The translations under genes and the position numbers were made by a program. A model generated the notes under the pieces. It saw only the letters and a program-made list of their open reading frames with translations. It did not search any database and was not told the DNA's origin. Positions 1-10,744 of a stretch of DNA of 11,095 nt are shown here, piece by piece. Numbering within the stretch: position 1 is the first letter of the stretch; every line of letters starts with the position of its first letter. Where the stretch lies: contig CACXFF010000414.1 in the NCBI GenBank assembly GCA_902766805.1, forward strand, positions 1 to 11,095. Reading direction: 5' to 3'. This DNA is from an uncultured Coriobacteriaceae bacterium (GTDB lineage Bacteria; Actinomycetota; Coriobacteriia; Coriobacteriales; Atopobiaceae).

Positions 1-3000
1 GCCGCCGAGAGCGCGCTCTCCGGCAAGATCTTCTACATCTGCTCGATGAGCTCGCGCACGATCGTCTACAAGGGCATGCTCGTGGCCACGCAGATGAGGG
101 GCTTCTTCGAGGACCTCTCCGACGCGGCGGTGGAGAGCTCCATTGCGCTCGTCCACTCGCGCTACTCCACCAACACGACGCCCTCCTGGGAGCGCGCGCA
201 CCCGAACCGCCTCATCATCCACAACGGCGAGATCAACACGCTGCGCGGCAACGTCAACTGGCTGCGCGCCCGCGAGCCGCACCTGTACTCGCCGGTGCTT
301 GGGTCCGACATCGCCAAAGTGCTCCCGGTCATCAACCGCGAGGGCTCGGACTCGGCCATCCTCGACAACGTGCTCGAGTTCCTCGTGATGAACGGGCGCG
401 ACCTCGCCCGGTCCATGACGCTCATGATTCCCGAGCCCTGGGAGCGCAACGACCAGCTCTCGGATGCCCGGCGCAGCTACGACGCCTACCAGTCGATGCT
501 CATGGAGCCGTGGGACGGCCCGGCCGCCATCGCCTTCTCCGACGGCGTGTGCATGGGTGCGATCCTCGACCGCAACGGGCTGCGCCCTGCGCGCTACTAC
601 GTGACGCGCGATGATCGGCTCATCCTCTCGAGCGAGGTGGGCGCCATCGACGTGGATCCGCGCATCATCCTGCAGGCGGGCTGCCTGGAACCCGGCGAGA
701 TGCTCGTGGTGGACCCGAGGCTCGGCCGCGTGGTCTGGAACGACGAGCTGCGCGACGGGTATGCGGCGAGCAAGCCCTTCCGGAGCTGGCTCGATGCCGA
801 GACCATCGACGTGGGCACGCTGCCGCTGCCCAAGGAGCGTGCTGCGGAACGCGACAAGGGGCTCGGGCTCACCCAGCGGCTTGCCCGTCACGGCTACCAC
901 TTCGACGACGTGGAGGAGGTCGTACGCCCGATGGCCGAGTCCGGTTCCGTGCCCTTGGCATCGATGGGAACCGACGTCGCCCCGGCCGTCCTCTCGCGCC
1001 GCCCGCGCTCGTTCTTCGACTACTTCAACGAGCTCTTCGCGCAGGTCACCAACCCGCCCATCGACGCGCTGCGCGAGAGCCTCGTGACCTCCGACGTGCT
1101 CTACCTCGGCAACCACGGCAACCTGCTCGAGGACAGCCGCGATGCCTGCCGCCTCGTGAGGCTCACCGGCCCCATCCTGAGCCGCGACGATTTCGAGCGC
1201 ATCCGCGGGATCTCGCGGGTGGGCTTCCACGTCGAGTCCTTCAGCGCCACCTACCCGGCAGACGGCGGCCCCCGTGCCCTGGAAGACGCGCTCGATGCGC
1301 TCGAGGCATCGGTGGAGCAGGCCGTCCGCGATGGTGCCAACATCGTCATCATTTCGGACCGCGTGCGCGAGGGCGAGGTGCCCATCCCGTCGCTGCTCGC
1401 TTTGGGCGGCGTGCACAACCACCTCATCAGGGCTGGCGTGCGCATGTGCGCCGATCTGGTGGTGGAGGCCGGCGATGCCATCTCGCCCCACGATTTCGCG
1501 GCGCTGGTGGGCTACTCGGCGAGCGGCATCTACCCGTACCTCGCCCATGCCTGCATCGAGGGGCTCGCGGAGCGCGGCGCCCTCGGCATCCCGGCAGACG
1601 AGGCCAAGGCCAACTACGACCGCGCGGTGCTCGCGGGCGTCGTTTCCATCATGAGCAAGATGGGCATCTCCACCATGCAGGGCTACCATTCGGCGCAGAT
1701 CTTCGAGGCGTTGGGCCTTTCGGAGAGCCTGGTGGAGCGCTGCTTTGCGGGGACGACGAGCCGCGTCGGCGGTTTGGATCTCGCGGGCGTGCAGCGCGAG
1801 GCCGATGCGCGCTACCGGAGGGCCGTCGAGCTTGAGAAGGGCCGCTCGCCCGAGCAGCTGCCGAGCTCCGGCATCACCAAGTGGAGGCCCGGCGCCGAGG
1901 AGCACCTCATCACACCCGAGGCCATCTACCTGCTGCAGCGTGCGTGCCGCGAAGGCGATTACGAAACCTTCCGCAGCTACAGCGACACCATCCACCGCGC
2001 CGGGCGCACGATCGTCCTGCGCGACCTGCTCGATTTCGCGCCGCTGCCCTCCGGCCCCGTGCCGATCGACGAGGTGGAGCCCGTGAGCTCAATCGTGAAG
2101 CGCTTCAACACCGGCGCCATGAGCTACGGCTCGCTTTCCGAGGAGGCGCACGAGTGCCTGGCCATCGCCATGAACCGCTTGGGCGGCCGCTCGAACACGG
2201 GCGAGGGCGGCGAGGATCCCGCGCGCGAGACGCCCATGCCCAACGGCGACAGCATGAACTCCGCCATCAAGCAGGTGGCCTCAGGGCGCTTCGGCGTGAC
2301 GAGCCGTTACCTCGGCAGCGCCGCGGAGATCCAGATCAAGATGGCGCAGGGTGCCAAGCCGGGCGAAGGCGGCCACCTGCCCGGCCGCAAGGTGTGGCCG
2401 TGGGTCGCGAAGATCCGCCACTCCACGCCGGGCGTGGGCCTCATCTCGCCGCCGCCGCATCACGATATCTACTCCATCGAGGACCTGGCCGAGCTCATCT
2501 TCGACCTCAAATGCGCGAACCCTGCGGCGCGCATCTCGGTCAAGCTGGTGAGCGAGGCAGGCGTGGGCACCATCGCCACGGGCGTGGCCAAGGGCGGCGC
2601 CGGCAAGATCCTCATCTCCGGCTCCAACGGCGGCACGGGCGCCGCGCCGCGCGACTCCATCTACCACGCGGGCATGCCGCTCGAGCTGGGGCTCGCCGAG
2701 GCGCAGCAGACCCTGCTCGCCAACGGCCTTCGCTCGCGCGTGGTCCTCGAGGCCGATGGCAAGCTCATGGACGGGCGCGACGTCGCCGTGGCGGCGCTGC
2801 TCGGCGCCGAGGAATTCGGCTTCGCCACATTGCCACTCATCGCGCTCGGCTGCCTCATGCAGCGCGACTGTCACCAGGATACCTGCCCGGTGGGCATCTG
2901 CACGCAAAACGGGAAGCTGCGCAAGCGCTTCGCGGGCAAGCCCGAGCACGTGGTGAACTTCATGACCTTCGTAGCGCAGCAGCTGCGCGAGGTGATGGCC

Positions 3001-4059
3001 GAGCTCGGCTTCAGGACGGTGGACGAGATGGTGGGGCATCCCGAATGCCTGCGCCAAAAGGAGGTCGCGGGGCACCCCAAGGCCAACAGCCTCGACCTCT
3101 CCGCCCTGCTCTTCCAGGCCGAGCCCCAGCTCGCCGAGCCCATCCCCGGCGCCGACGGCGTGCGCTACGACGCCTCCATGGCGGCCAACCTGCACCTGGA
3201 CCAAACGCTCGACGCCACGCTCTTCGTGCCGTTTACGGCGAGCGCGCGCGAGCACATGGTGCCGGTACGCTTCCACGCCGATATCGACAACGTCAACCGC
3301 TGCGTGGGCACGATGCTCGGCGCGATGGTCACGCGCGCGCATCCGGAAGGCCTGCCGGAGGGCGCCATCACTATCGACTGCGAGGGCTCGGGCGGCCAGA
3401 GCTTCGGCGCCTTCCTGCCCCGCGGCATCACCCTGAACATCGAGGGAGACGCCAACGATTACGTGGGCAAGGGCCTGTCGGGCGGCATCGTCTCGGTGAG
3501 GCCGAGCGAGGAGGCCACCTACAAGTTCGATGAGAACGTGATCGTCGGCAACGTGGCCTTCTACGGGGCCACCAGCGGCAAGGGCTTTGTGAACGGCCTC
3601 GCCGGCCAGCGCTTCGGCGTGCGCAACTCGGGTGCGACGCTCGTGGTGGAGGGCGTGGGCAACCACGGCTGCGAGTACATGACGGGCGGCACCGTGGTGG
3701 TGCTGGGCGAGGTCGGGCCCAACTTCGCGGCGGGCATGTGCGGCGGCGTGGCCTACGTGTACGACGAGCTGCGCACGCTCGGCCAGCGCTGCAACCACGA
3801 TATGGTCGATCTGGAGCGGCCGAGCGACGCCGAGCTCGAGCAGGTCCGCCTGCTCATCGAGGAGCACGTGAGCCGCACGTCGAGCCCGCGCGGCATCAAG
3901 CTGCTGTACCAGTTCGCCGACGCGCGCCAGCACTTCGTCAAGGTCATCCCGCGCGAATATCGCAAGATCATGGAGCGCGCGGACCAAGAGCAGGCGAGCG
4001 GCCTGAGCCGCGAGGAGGCCGTAGTGCTGGCCTTCGAGGCATACCGGAAGGAGGCGTAG
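1..4059 (+). CDS. gltB: Glutamate synthase (GOGAT) large subunit, 5'-truncated by the window
   Basis: Large subunit of glutamate synthase: releases ammonia from glutamine in an N-terminal class II amidotransferase domain and channels it to an FMN site, where 2-oxoglutarate becomes glutamate. The frame is open from base 1 (FYICSMSSRTIVYKGM), so the ATG at 46 is internal. Some 160-190 N-terminal residues, including the nucleophilic Cys1, lie upstream. Numbering from base 1 (1352 residues visible): the rest of the amidotransferase domain with HSRYSTN (52-58) and HNGEINT (74-80); the central domain; the FMN/2-oxoglutarate domain from about 700, with GGHLPG at 790, SPPPHHDIYS and NGGTGAAP; the [3Fe-4S] cysteines in a C-x5-C-x4-C pattern (codons 2851, 2869, 2884); and the C-terminal GXGXG beta-helix domain, with GSGGQSFGAF near 1129-1138. 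No frameshift or lost key residue is seen. The stop is 3 bases before gltD, so the subunits should be translationally coupled. Identity is close to certain. Confidence 0.97.
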   Translation, partial: AAESALSGKIFYICSMSSRTIVYKGMLVATQMRGFFEDLSDAAVESSIALVHSRYSTNTTPSWERAHPNRLIIHNGEINTLRGNVNWLRAREPHLYSPVLGSDIAKVLPVINREGSDSAILDNVLEFLVMNGRDLARSMTLMIPEPWERNDQLSDARRSYDAYQSMLMEPWDGPAAIAFSDGVCMGAILDRNGLRPARYYVTRDDRLILSSEVGAIDVDPRIILQAGCLEPGEMLVVDPRLGRVVWNDELRDGYAASKPFRSWLDAETIDVGTLPLPKERAAERDKGLGLTQRLARHGYHFDDVEEVVRPMAESGSVPLASMGTDVAPAVLSRRPRSFFDYFNELFAQVTNPPIDALRESLVTSDVLYLGNHGNLLEDSRDACRLVRLTGPILSRDDFERIRGISRVGFHVESFSATYPADGGPRALEDALDALEASVEQAVRDGANIVIISDRVREGEVPIPSLLALGGVHNHLIRAGVRMCADLVVEAGDAISPHDFAALVGYSASGIYPYLAHACIEGLAERGALGIPADEAKANYDRAVLAGVVSIMSKMGISTMQGYHSAQIFEALGLSESLVERCFAGTTSRVGGLDLAGVQREADARYRRAVELEKGRSPEQLPSSGITKWRPGAEEHLITPEAIYLLQRACREGDYETFRSYSDTIHRAGRTIVLRDLLDFAPLPSGPVPIDEVEPVSSIVKRFNTGAMSYGSLSEEAHECLAIAMNRLGGRSNTGEGGEDPARETPMPNGDSMNSAIKQVASGRFGVTSRYLGSAAEIQIKMAQGAKPGEGGHLPGRKVWPWVAKIRHSTPGVGLISPPPHHDIYSIEDLAELIFDLKCANPAARISVKLVSEAGVGTIATGVAKGGAGKILISGSNGGTGAAPRDSIYHAGMPLELGLAEAQQTLLANGLRSRVVLEADGKLMDGRDVAVAALLGAEEFGFATLPLIALGCLMQRDCHQDTCPVGICTQNGKLRKRFAGKPEHVVNFMTFVAQQLREVMAELGFRTVDEMVGHPECLRQKEVAGHPKANSLDLSALLFQAEPQLAEPIPGADGVRYDASMAANLHLDQTLDATLFVPFTASAREHMVPVRFHADIDNVNRCVGTMLGAMVTRAHPEGLPEGAITIDCEGSGGQSFGAFLPRGITLNIEGDANDYVGKGLSGGIVSVRPSEEATYKFDENVIVGNVAFYGATSGKGFVNGLAGQRFGVRNSGATLVVEGVGNHGCEYMTGGTVVVLGEVGPNFAAGMCGGVAYVYDELRTLGQRCNHDMVDLERPSDAELEQVRLLIEEHVSRTSSPRGIKLLYQFADARQHFVKVIPREYRKIMERADQEQASGLSREEAVVLAFEAYRKEA
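4048..4054 (+). promoter_or_regulatory. Ribosome binding site of gltD inside the end of gltB
   Basis: AAGGAGG lies 8 bases before the ATG at 4063 and within the last codons of gltB. It fixes the gltD start and means ribosomes finishing gltB clear or deliver to this site, the usual arrangement for coupled subunits. Confidence 0.8.
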
Positions 4060-4062
4060 GTC

Positions 4063-5526
4063 ATGGGAAAACCAGGTGCGTATCTGAAGGTGGACCGACG
4101 CGAGCATGCCATGCGCGACGCGCTTGAGTCGTTAGGCGATTTCGGCGAGCTCGCCCTTCCCCTTGCGGAAGGCGAGCAGCGCGAGCAGGCGAGCCGCTGC
4201 ATGTACTGCGGCGTCGCGTTCTGCCAGGTGGGGATGAGCTTCGGGACGGCGCGGCCCTCGGGCTGCCCTCTGCACAACCTTATCCCCGAATGGAACGACC
4301 TCGTCTTCCGCGGGCTGTGGGACGAGGCGGTCGAGCGCCTGTCGCTCACCAACCCCTTCCCCGAGTTCACGGGCCGCGTGTGCCCGGCGCTCTGCGAGGC
4401 TGCCTGCAACCTGGGGCTGCATGACGGCTCCACGGCCATCAAAGACAACGAGCGGGCCATCTCGGACCACGCGTGGGCGCGCGAAGCCGGGCCGCTGTCC
4501 TTCGCGGCGGCGGGCGAGGGAGCGCCCCGCGTAACGGTGGTGGGCTCTGGCCCCGCGGGCTTGGCCTGCGCTTGGGAGCTGGCCCGACGCGGTGCGAAGG
4601 TGACGCTGGCCGAGCGCGACGACCGTGCGGGCGGCTTGCTCATGTACGGCATCCCCAACATGAAGCTGCCCAAGGACGTGGTGGCGCGCCGCGTCGAGCT
4701 CATGCGCTCGTGCGGCATCGAGCTGTGCTGCGGCGTGGACGTCGCCGAAGCCGGCGTTGCCGAGGAGCTGCTCTCGGGCAGCGACGCCGTGGTGGTGGCA
4801 ACCGGCGCGCGCGAGGCGCGGCGCCTGACCGTGCCCGGGTGCGAGCTCTCGGGCGTGGTGCTCGCCGTGGATTACCTCACCTCCGCGACCAGAGCGCTGC
4901 TCGACGGCGGCGAGCCCGCCGTGAGCGCCGCGGGACTGAACGTGGTCATCATCGGCGGCGGCGATACGGGCACCGACTGCGTGGCCACGGCCCTGCGCCA
5001 AGGCGCAGCGAGCGTGACGCAGTTCGAGTTCCTGCCCGAGCCCCCGGCCGTGCGCCTTACGTGCAACGCTTGGCCCGAATGGCCCAACGTGCGCAAGGAC
5101 GACTACGGCCAGCTCGAGGCCGCGGCAGCCTTCGGCCGCGACCCGCGCCGCTGGGGAATCGACACGCTCGAGGTGCTGGGGAGCGAGGGCAAGGTAAGTG
5201 GCCTGCGCATCGCGTCGCTCGATTGGTCGGGCGGCAAGCCCGTGCGCATCGAGGACAGCGAGCAGGTCGTGCCCGCCCAGCTCGTGCTTTTGGCCATGGG
5301 CTTTGTGGGTCCGGAGCGCGATGCCTTCGAGGCGTTCGGCGCGGCGTGCGCCGACGACGCGCGCGGCCTGCCGGCGACGGTGGGGGAGACGCATCGTGTG
5401 CAGGCTGCCGGAGAAGTCCCCATCTTCGCCGCAGGCGACTGCCGCCGTGGCTCGTCGCTGGTGGTCAACGCCATCGCCGACGGCCTTGCCTGCGCGGCAG
5501 AGGTCGCCGAAGCGCTGGGAATCTGA
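4063..5526 (+). CDS. gltD: Glutamate synthase small subunit (NAD(P)H-oxidising, FAD/Fe-S)
   Basis: Small subunit of glutamate synthase: takes electrons from NAD(P)H through FAD and iron-sulfur clusters to the FMN of GltB. The 487 residues are near the usual length of about 470-490. Visible in order: an N-terminal cysteine-rich Fe-S domain (Cys46, 49, 54, 68, then 107, 111, 115 in RVCPALCEAAC); the FAD dinucleotide fold GSGPAG at 161-166; the NAD(P)H fold GGGDTG at 298-303; and the C-terminal FAD motif AAGD at 456-459, followed by SLVVNAIADGLACA. The first cysteine group (CMYCGVAFC, then a long loop to SGCPLHNLIPEWNDL) resembles the Bacillus small subunit more than the E. coli C-x2-C-x4-C-x3-C form. 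The start is set by AAGGAGG 8 bases upstream. The same flavoprotein fold occurs in dihydropyrimidine dehydrogenase and NfnB, but the position directly after gltB settles the call. Confidence 0.96.
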   Translation: MGKPGAYLKVDRREHAMRDALESLGDFGELALPLAEGEQREQASRCMYCGVAFCQVGMSFGTARPSGCPLHNLIPEWNDLVFRGLWDEAVERLSLTNPFPEFTGRVCPALCEAACNLGLHDGSTAIKDNERAISDHAWAREAGPLSFAAAGEGAPRVTVVGSGPAGLACAWELARRGAKVTLAERDDRAGGLLMYGIPNMKLPKDVVARRVELMRSCGIELCCGVDVAEAGVAEELLSGSDAVVVATGAREARRLTVPGCELSGVVLAVDYLTSATRALLDGGEPAVSAAGLNVVIIGGGDTGTDCVATALRQGAASVTQFEFLPEPPAVRLTCNAWPEWPNVRKDDYGQLEAAAAFGRDPRRWGIDTLEVLGSEGKVSGLRIASLDWSGGKPVRIEDSEQVVPAQLVLLAMGFVGPERDAFEAFGAACADDARGLPATVGETHRVQAAGEVPIFAAGDCRRGSSLVVNAIADGLACAAEVAEALGI

Positions 5527-5542
5527 GGACACGCCGAGGCCA

Positions 5543-5550
5543 GGAAGGAG
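5543..5550 (+). promoter_or_regulatory. Ribosome binding site of the dapF-like fragment
   Basis: GGAAGGAG ends only 4 bases before the ATG at 5555, a short spacing that may give modest translation. It supports 5555 as the start, because the protein from there begins with the canonical DapF MKFTKMHGLGND. The frame is open back to 5198 inside gltD, but that upstream part does not resemble DapF. Confidence 0.65.
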
Positions 5551-5554
5551 CGCC

Positions 5555-6058
5555 ATGAAGTTCACCAAGATGCATGGGCTGGGAAACGATTACCTCTACG
5601 TCTACGGCGAGGTGCCGGAAGACGTTGCGGAGCTCTCGGTGCGGCTTTCCGACCGCCATTTCGGGGCGGGCTCGGACGGGATGATCTTCATCTCGCCCTC
5701 ATCGGTCGCCGACTTCGCGATGCGCATTTTCAACGCCGACGGCAGCGAGGCCAAGATGCGCGGCAACGGGATCCGCTGCGTGGGGAAGTACGTCTACGAC
5801 AAGGGGCTTACCGCGAAGACATCGCTTGCCATCGAGACCCTCTCGGGCATCAAGCAGCTCGAGCTCGAGGTCGTGGACGGCACGGTGCGCGCGGCAACCG
5901 TGAGCATGGGCACGGCGGTCGTGGGCGAGGTCCAAGCGCTCCATGCCGACGGGGCGGCCGTAGTCTACACGCCCGTTTCGGTGGGCAACCCCCATGCGGT
6001 GATCTTCGTCGAGGACGCCGAGGCGGCCCGTCGGCTTGCCGAGCTGCTCGAACGCTGA
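5555..6058 (+). CDS. dapF: Diaminopimelate epimerase fragment, C-terminally truncated and lacking the catalytic Cys; probable pseudogene or repurposed
   Basis: DapF interconverts LL- and meso-diaminopimelate for lysine and peptidoglycan without PLP, using one cysteine from each half of the protein. This 167-residue protein matches the N-terminal half well: KMHGLGNDY at 5-13, SDRHFGAGSDG, FNADGSE, GNGIRC at 70-75, then VGNPHAVIFVEDAE near its end. Full-length enzymes have about 270-290 residues. Here the frame stops at TGA 6056, so roughly 100 residues are absent, including the ERGxGETxACGTGA region with the second catalytic Cys. The family signature N-x-D-G-S-x4-C-G-N also reads RGN: residue 69 is Arg (CGC, 5759-5761), one base from Cys TGC. 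No remainder of the gene follows, since carA starts 21 bases later. The frame is otherwise clean with host-like codons. Epimerase activity is not expected; an intact dapF elsewhere is inferred. It could be a recent relic or a protein with another role. Confidence 0.85.
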   Translation: MKFTKMHGLGNDYLYVYGEVPEDVAELSVRLSDRHFGAGSDGMIFISPSSVADFAMRIFNADGSEAKMRGNGIRCVGKYVYDKGLTAKTSLAIETLSGIKQLELEVVDGTVRAATVSMGTAVVGEVQALHADGAAVVYTPVSVGNPHAVIFVEDAEAARRLAELLER

Positions 6059-6064
6059 CGGGGC

Positions 6065-6070
6065 AGGAGG
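6065..6070 (+). promoter_or_regulatory. Ribosome binding site of carA
   Basis: A perfect AGGAGG sits 9 bases before the ATG at 6080. No in-frame start further upstream is possible before the TGA at 6056, so this fixes the carA start. Confidence 0.8.
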
Positions 6071-6079
6071 GACAGATCC

Positions 6080-7388
6080 ATGAATCCCTTGGTTTTTGCT
6101 GGCAGGCAGGCTCGCGCTCTGCTCGTGCTCGAAGACGGGACCTGCTTCCCGGGCTACTCCTGCGGGGCTTCGGGCGAAGCCTTCGGGGAGATCGTGTTCA
6201 ACACCTCGATGGTGGGCTATCAGGAGATCGTGACCGACCCGAGCTACGCCGGCCAGATCGTGACGCTCACGTATCCGCAGGTGGGCAACTACGGCGTGAA
6301 CGAGGCGGCGATGCAGTCGGGCGGCACGGCCCTGCGCGGGCTCGTGGTGCGCGACATGTGCCGCACGCCCTCGAACTGGCAGTCTGCTGGCAGTTTCCCC
6401 AGCTTCTTGAGCGAGCACGGTGTGGTGGCCATCGAGGGCGTGGATACGCGGGCCCTCACGTTGAAGATCCGCAGCGCTGGCGCGATGCGGGCGGCCATCT
6501 CCACGACCGACCTCGATCCCGAGAGCTTGGTGGCGCGCGTGGCGGCGAGCCCGTCCATCAGCGCGCACAACTACGTGGCCGATGTCAGCCCGCGCAGCGA
6601 GCGAACCGTCCCGGCCGATCCCGACGCCGTTGCGGCGCGCTTGGAGGCAGGGCTTCCCGCGCTGCGGGTGGTTGCCTACGATTGCGGCGAGAAGCGGGGG
6701 ATCGAAGAGGGGCTTGCGCTGTCGGGCTGCGAGGTCGTGGCGGTGCCTTTCGACACGCCCGCGGCCCGGGTGCTCTCCCTTGAGCCCGACGGCGTCTTCT
6801 TCTCCAACGGCCCCGGCGACCCGCAGCAGGTCACGCAGACCGCGCGCGCTGCAGAGGATCTCCTGGGCAAGCTGCCGGTCTTCGGCATCTGCCTGGGCAA
6901 CCAGCTCATCTCCCTTGCGGCGGGGGCTGCGATCGAGAAGCTTCCCTTCGGGCATCACGGCGGCAACGAGCCGGTGATGAACCTGCTCACGCGCAGGGTG
7001 GAGATCACGGCCCAGAACCACAATTACGGCTTGGTCTTCGACAGCATGGGGCCGCTCGTGCCGGAGCTTTCCGGCGAAGCGTCCGAACACGCGCGCGACC
7101 TGCGGCGTTGGGTCGAGCTGGGCGTGTCCCCCGTGGTGCAGACGCCGCGGCTCGGGCGCGTGAGGCTCACCCACGTGAACCTCAACGACGGGACGCCCGA
7201 GGGTATCCAGTTCCTCGACGTTCCCGCCTTCAGCGTACAGTACCACCCCGAGAGCCGTCCCGGTCCGCACGATTCGCGCTACCTCTTCGAGGCGTTCGTG
7301 CGCCTCATGGACGCATGGCGCGAGGAGGGCCCCGAGGCCATCTCGCCCGACTATCTGGCTATCGACCTGCGCGAGGGGAGGAGCAATC

Positions 7389-7402
<14 letters not shown>
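6080..7402 (+). CDS. carA: Carbamoyl-phosphate synthase small (glutaminase) subunit
   Basis: Hydrolyses glutamine and passes ammonia to CarB, for arginine and pyrimidine synthesis. The 440 residues exceed the usual 360-385. An N-terminal CPSase_sm domain (ALLVLEDGTCFPGYSCG, EIVFNTSMVGYQEI, TYPQVGNYG, GVDTRALT) is followed by a class I (triad) glutamine amidotransferase domain: FSNGPGDP, FGICLGNQ with nucleophile Cys271, FGHHGGNEPV, ITAQNH, and YHPESRPGPHD with His389 and Glu391 completing the triad. Two oddities are visible. The usual ICLGHQ reads ICLGNQ (Asn274), and about 30 residues are added at roughly 323-356, between NYGLVF and the conserved RLTHxxLxDGT. A short N-terminal extension of about 10 residues precedes the common start. 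Glutaminase activity is still expected because the triad is complete. The gene follows the dapF fragment by 21 bases and overlaps carB by 14. Confidence 0.96.
7377..7383 (+). promoter_or_regulatory. Ribosome binding site of carB inside carA
   Basis: GGAGGAG lies 5 bases before the carB ATG at 7389, within the last codons of carA. Together with the 14-base overlap of the two frames it points to coupled translation of the two subunits. Confidence 0.75.
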
Positions 7403-10607
<3,205 letters not shown>

Positions 10608-10680
10608 GGGACGCGGGCAGAGCGGGGTGCGGGGATCGAGCTGCACTCCCGGAAGGGACATCCCGTGTTGTTTCCCAGTA

Positions 10681-10699
10681 GGGGCGCCGTGGGCGCTCT
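10681..10699 (+). other. Possible hairpin GCGCC-GTG-GGCGC
   Basis: A perfect 5-base-pair stem (10684-10688 with 10692-10696) closes a 3-base loop and can be extended by three further pairs, two of them G-U. There is no downstream U-tract. It could be a weak transcript structure or chance in GC-rich DNA. Confidence 0.25.
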
Positions 10700-10730
10700 A
10701 TGCGGTCTCCTGCAGGGGCCTCTGGGCGTA

Positions 10731-10736
10731 GGGGAG
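10731..10736 (+). promoter_or_regulatory. Ribosome binding site of the pyrophosphatase-like gene
   Basis: GGGGAG ends 8 bases before the ATG at 10745. It favours that start over an in-frame ATG at 10700, which has no purine-rich site before it and would add 15 residues unlike the family. Confidence 0.6.
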
Positions 10737-10744
10737 CGGCGGCA

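Larger units (their letters stand above)
10608..10744 (+). other. Intergenic region between carB and the pyrophosphatase-like gene
   Basis: This 137-base GC-rich gap holds no gene, tRNA or recognisable riboswitch. I found no convincing -35/-10 pair; a TTGTTT at 10668-10673 has no -10 partner at proper spacing. Small hairpins are possible: TCCC-GGAA-GGGA at 10647-10658, which would have a GNRA-type loop, and a larger one at 10681-10699. Neither is followed by a T-run, so an intrinsic terminator after carB is not supported. Whether the next gene is read through from carB or has its own promoter is open. Confidence 0.5.

Noticed and set aside
1881..3533. A 550-codon plus-strand frame inside gltB
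   Set aside because: It overlaps gltB entirely in another frame and is Arg/Ala/Gly-rich with no domain motifs; gltB is unambiguous over the same bases.
5198..5554. Upstream extension of the dapF frame into gltD, giving a 286-residue protein close to full DapF length
   Set aside because: The extension reads gltD out of frame (Ser/Arg/Ala-rich) and has no DapF similarity; the canonical DapF N-terminus and ribosome site are at 5555, so the full-length size is a coincidence.
6056..6058. Selenocysteine readthrough of the TGA between the dapF fragment and carA
   Set aside because: The DapF family has no Cys or selenocysteine at this point, and the bases after the TGA are the carA ribosome site with no evident selenocysteine-insertion hairpin.
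10668..10702. Possible promoter: TTGTTT (10668) with a TCTATG-like -10 (10697)
   Set aside because: The spacing is about 23 bases rather than 16-18 and the -10 match is poor.
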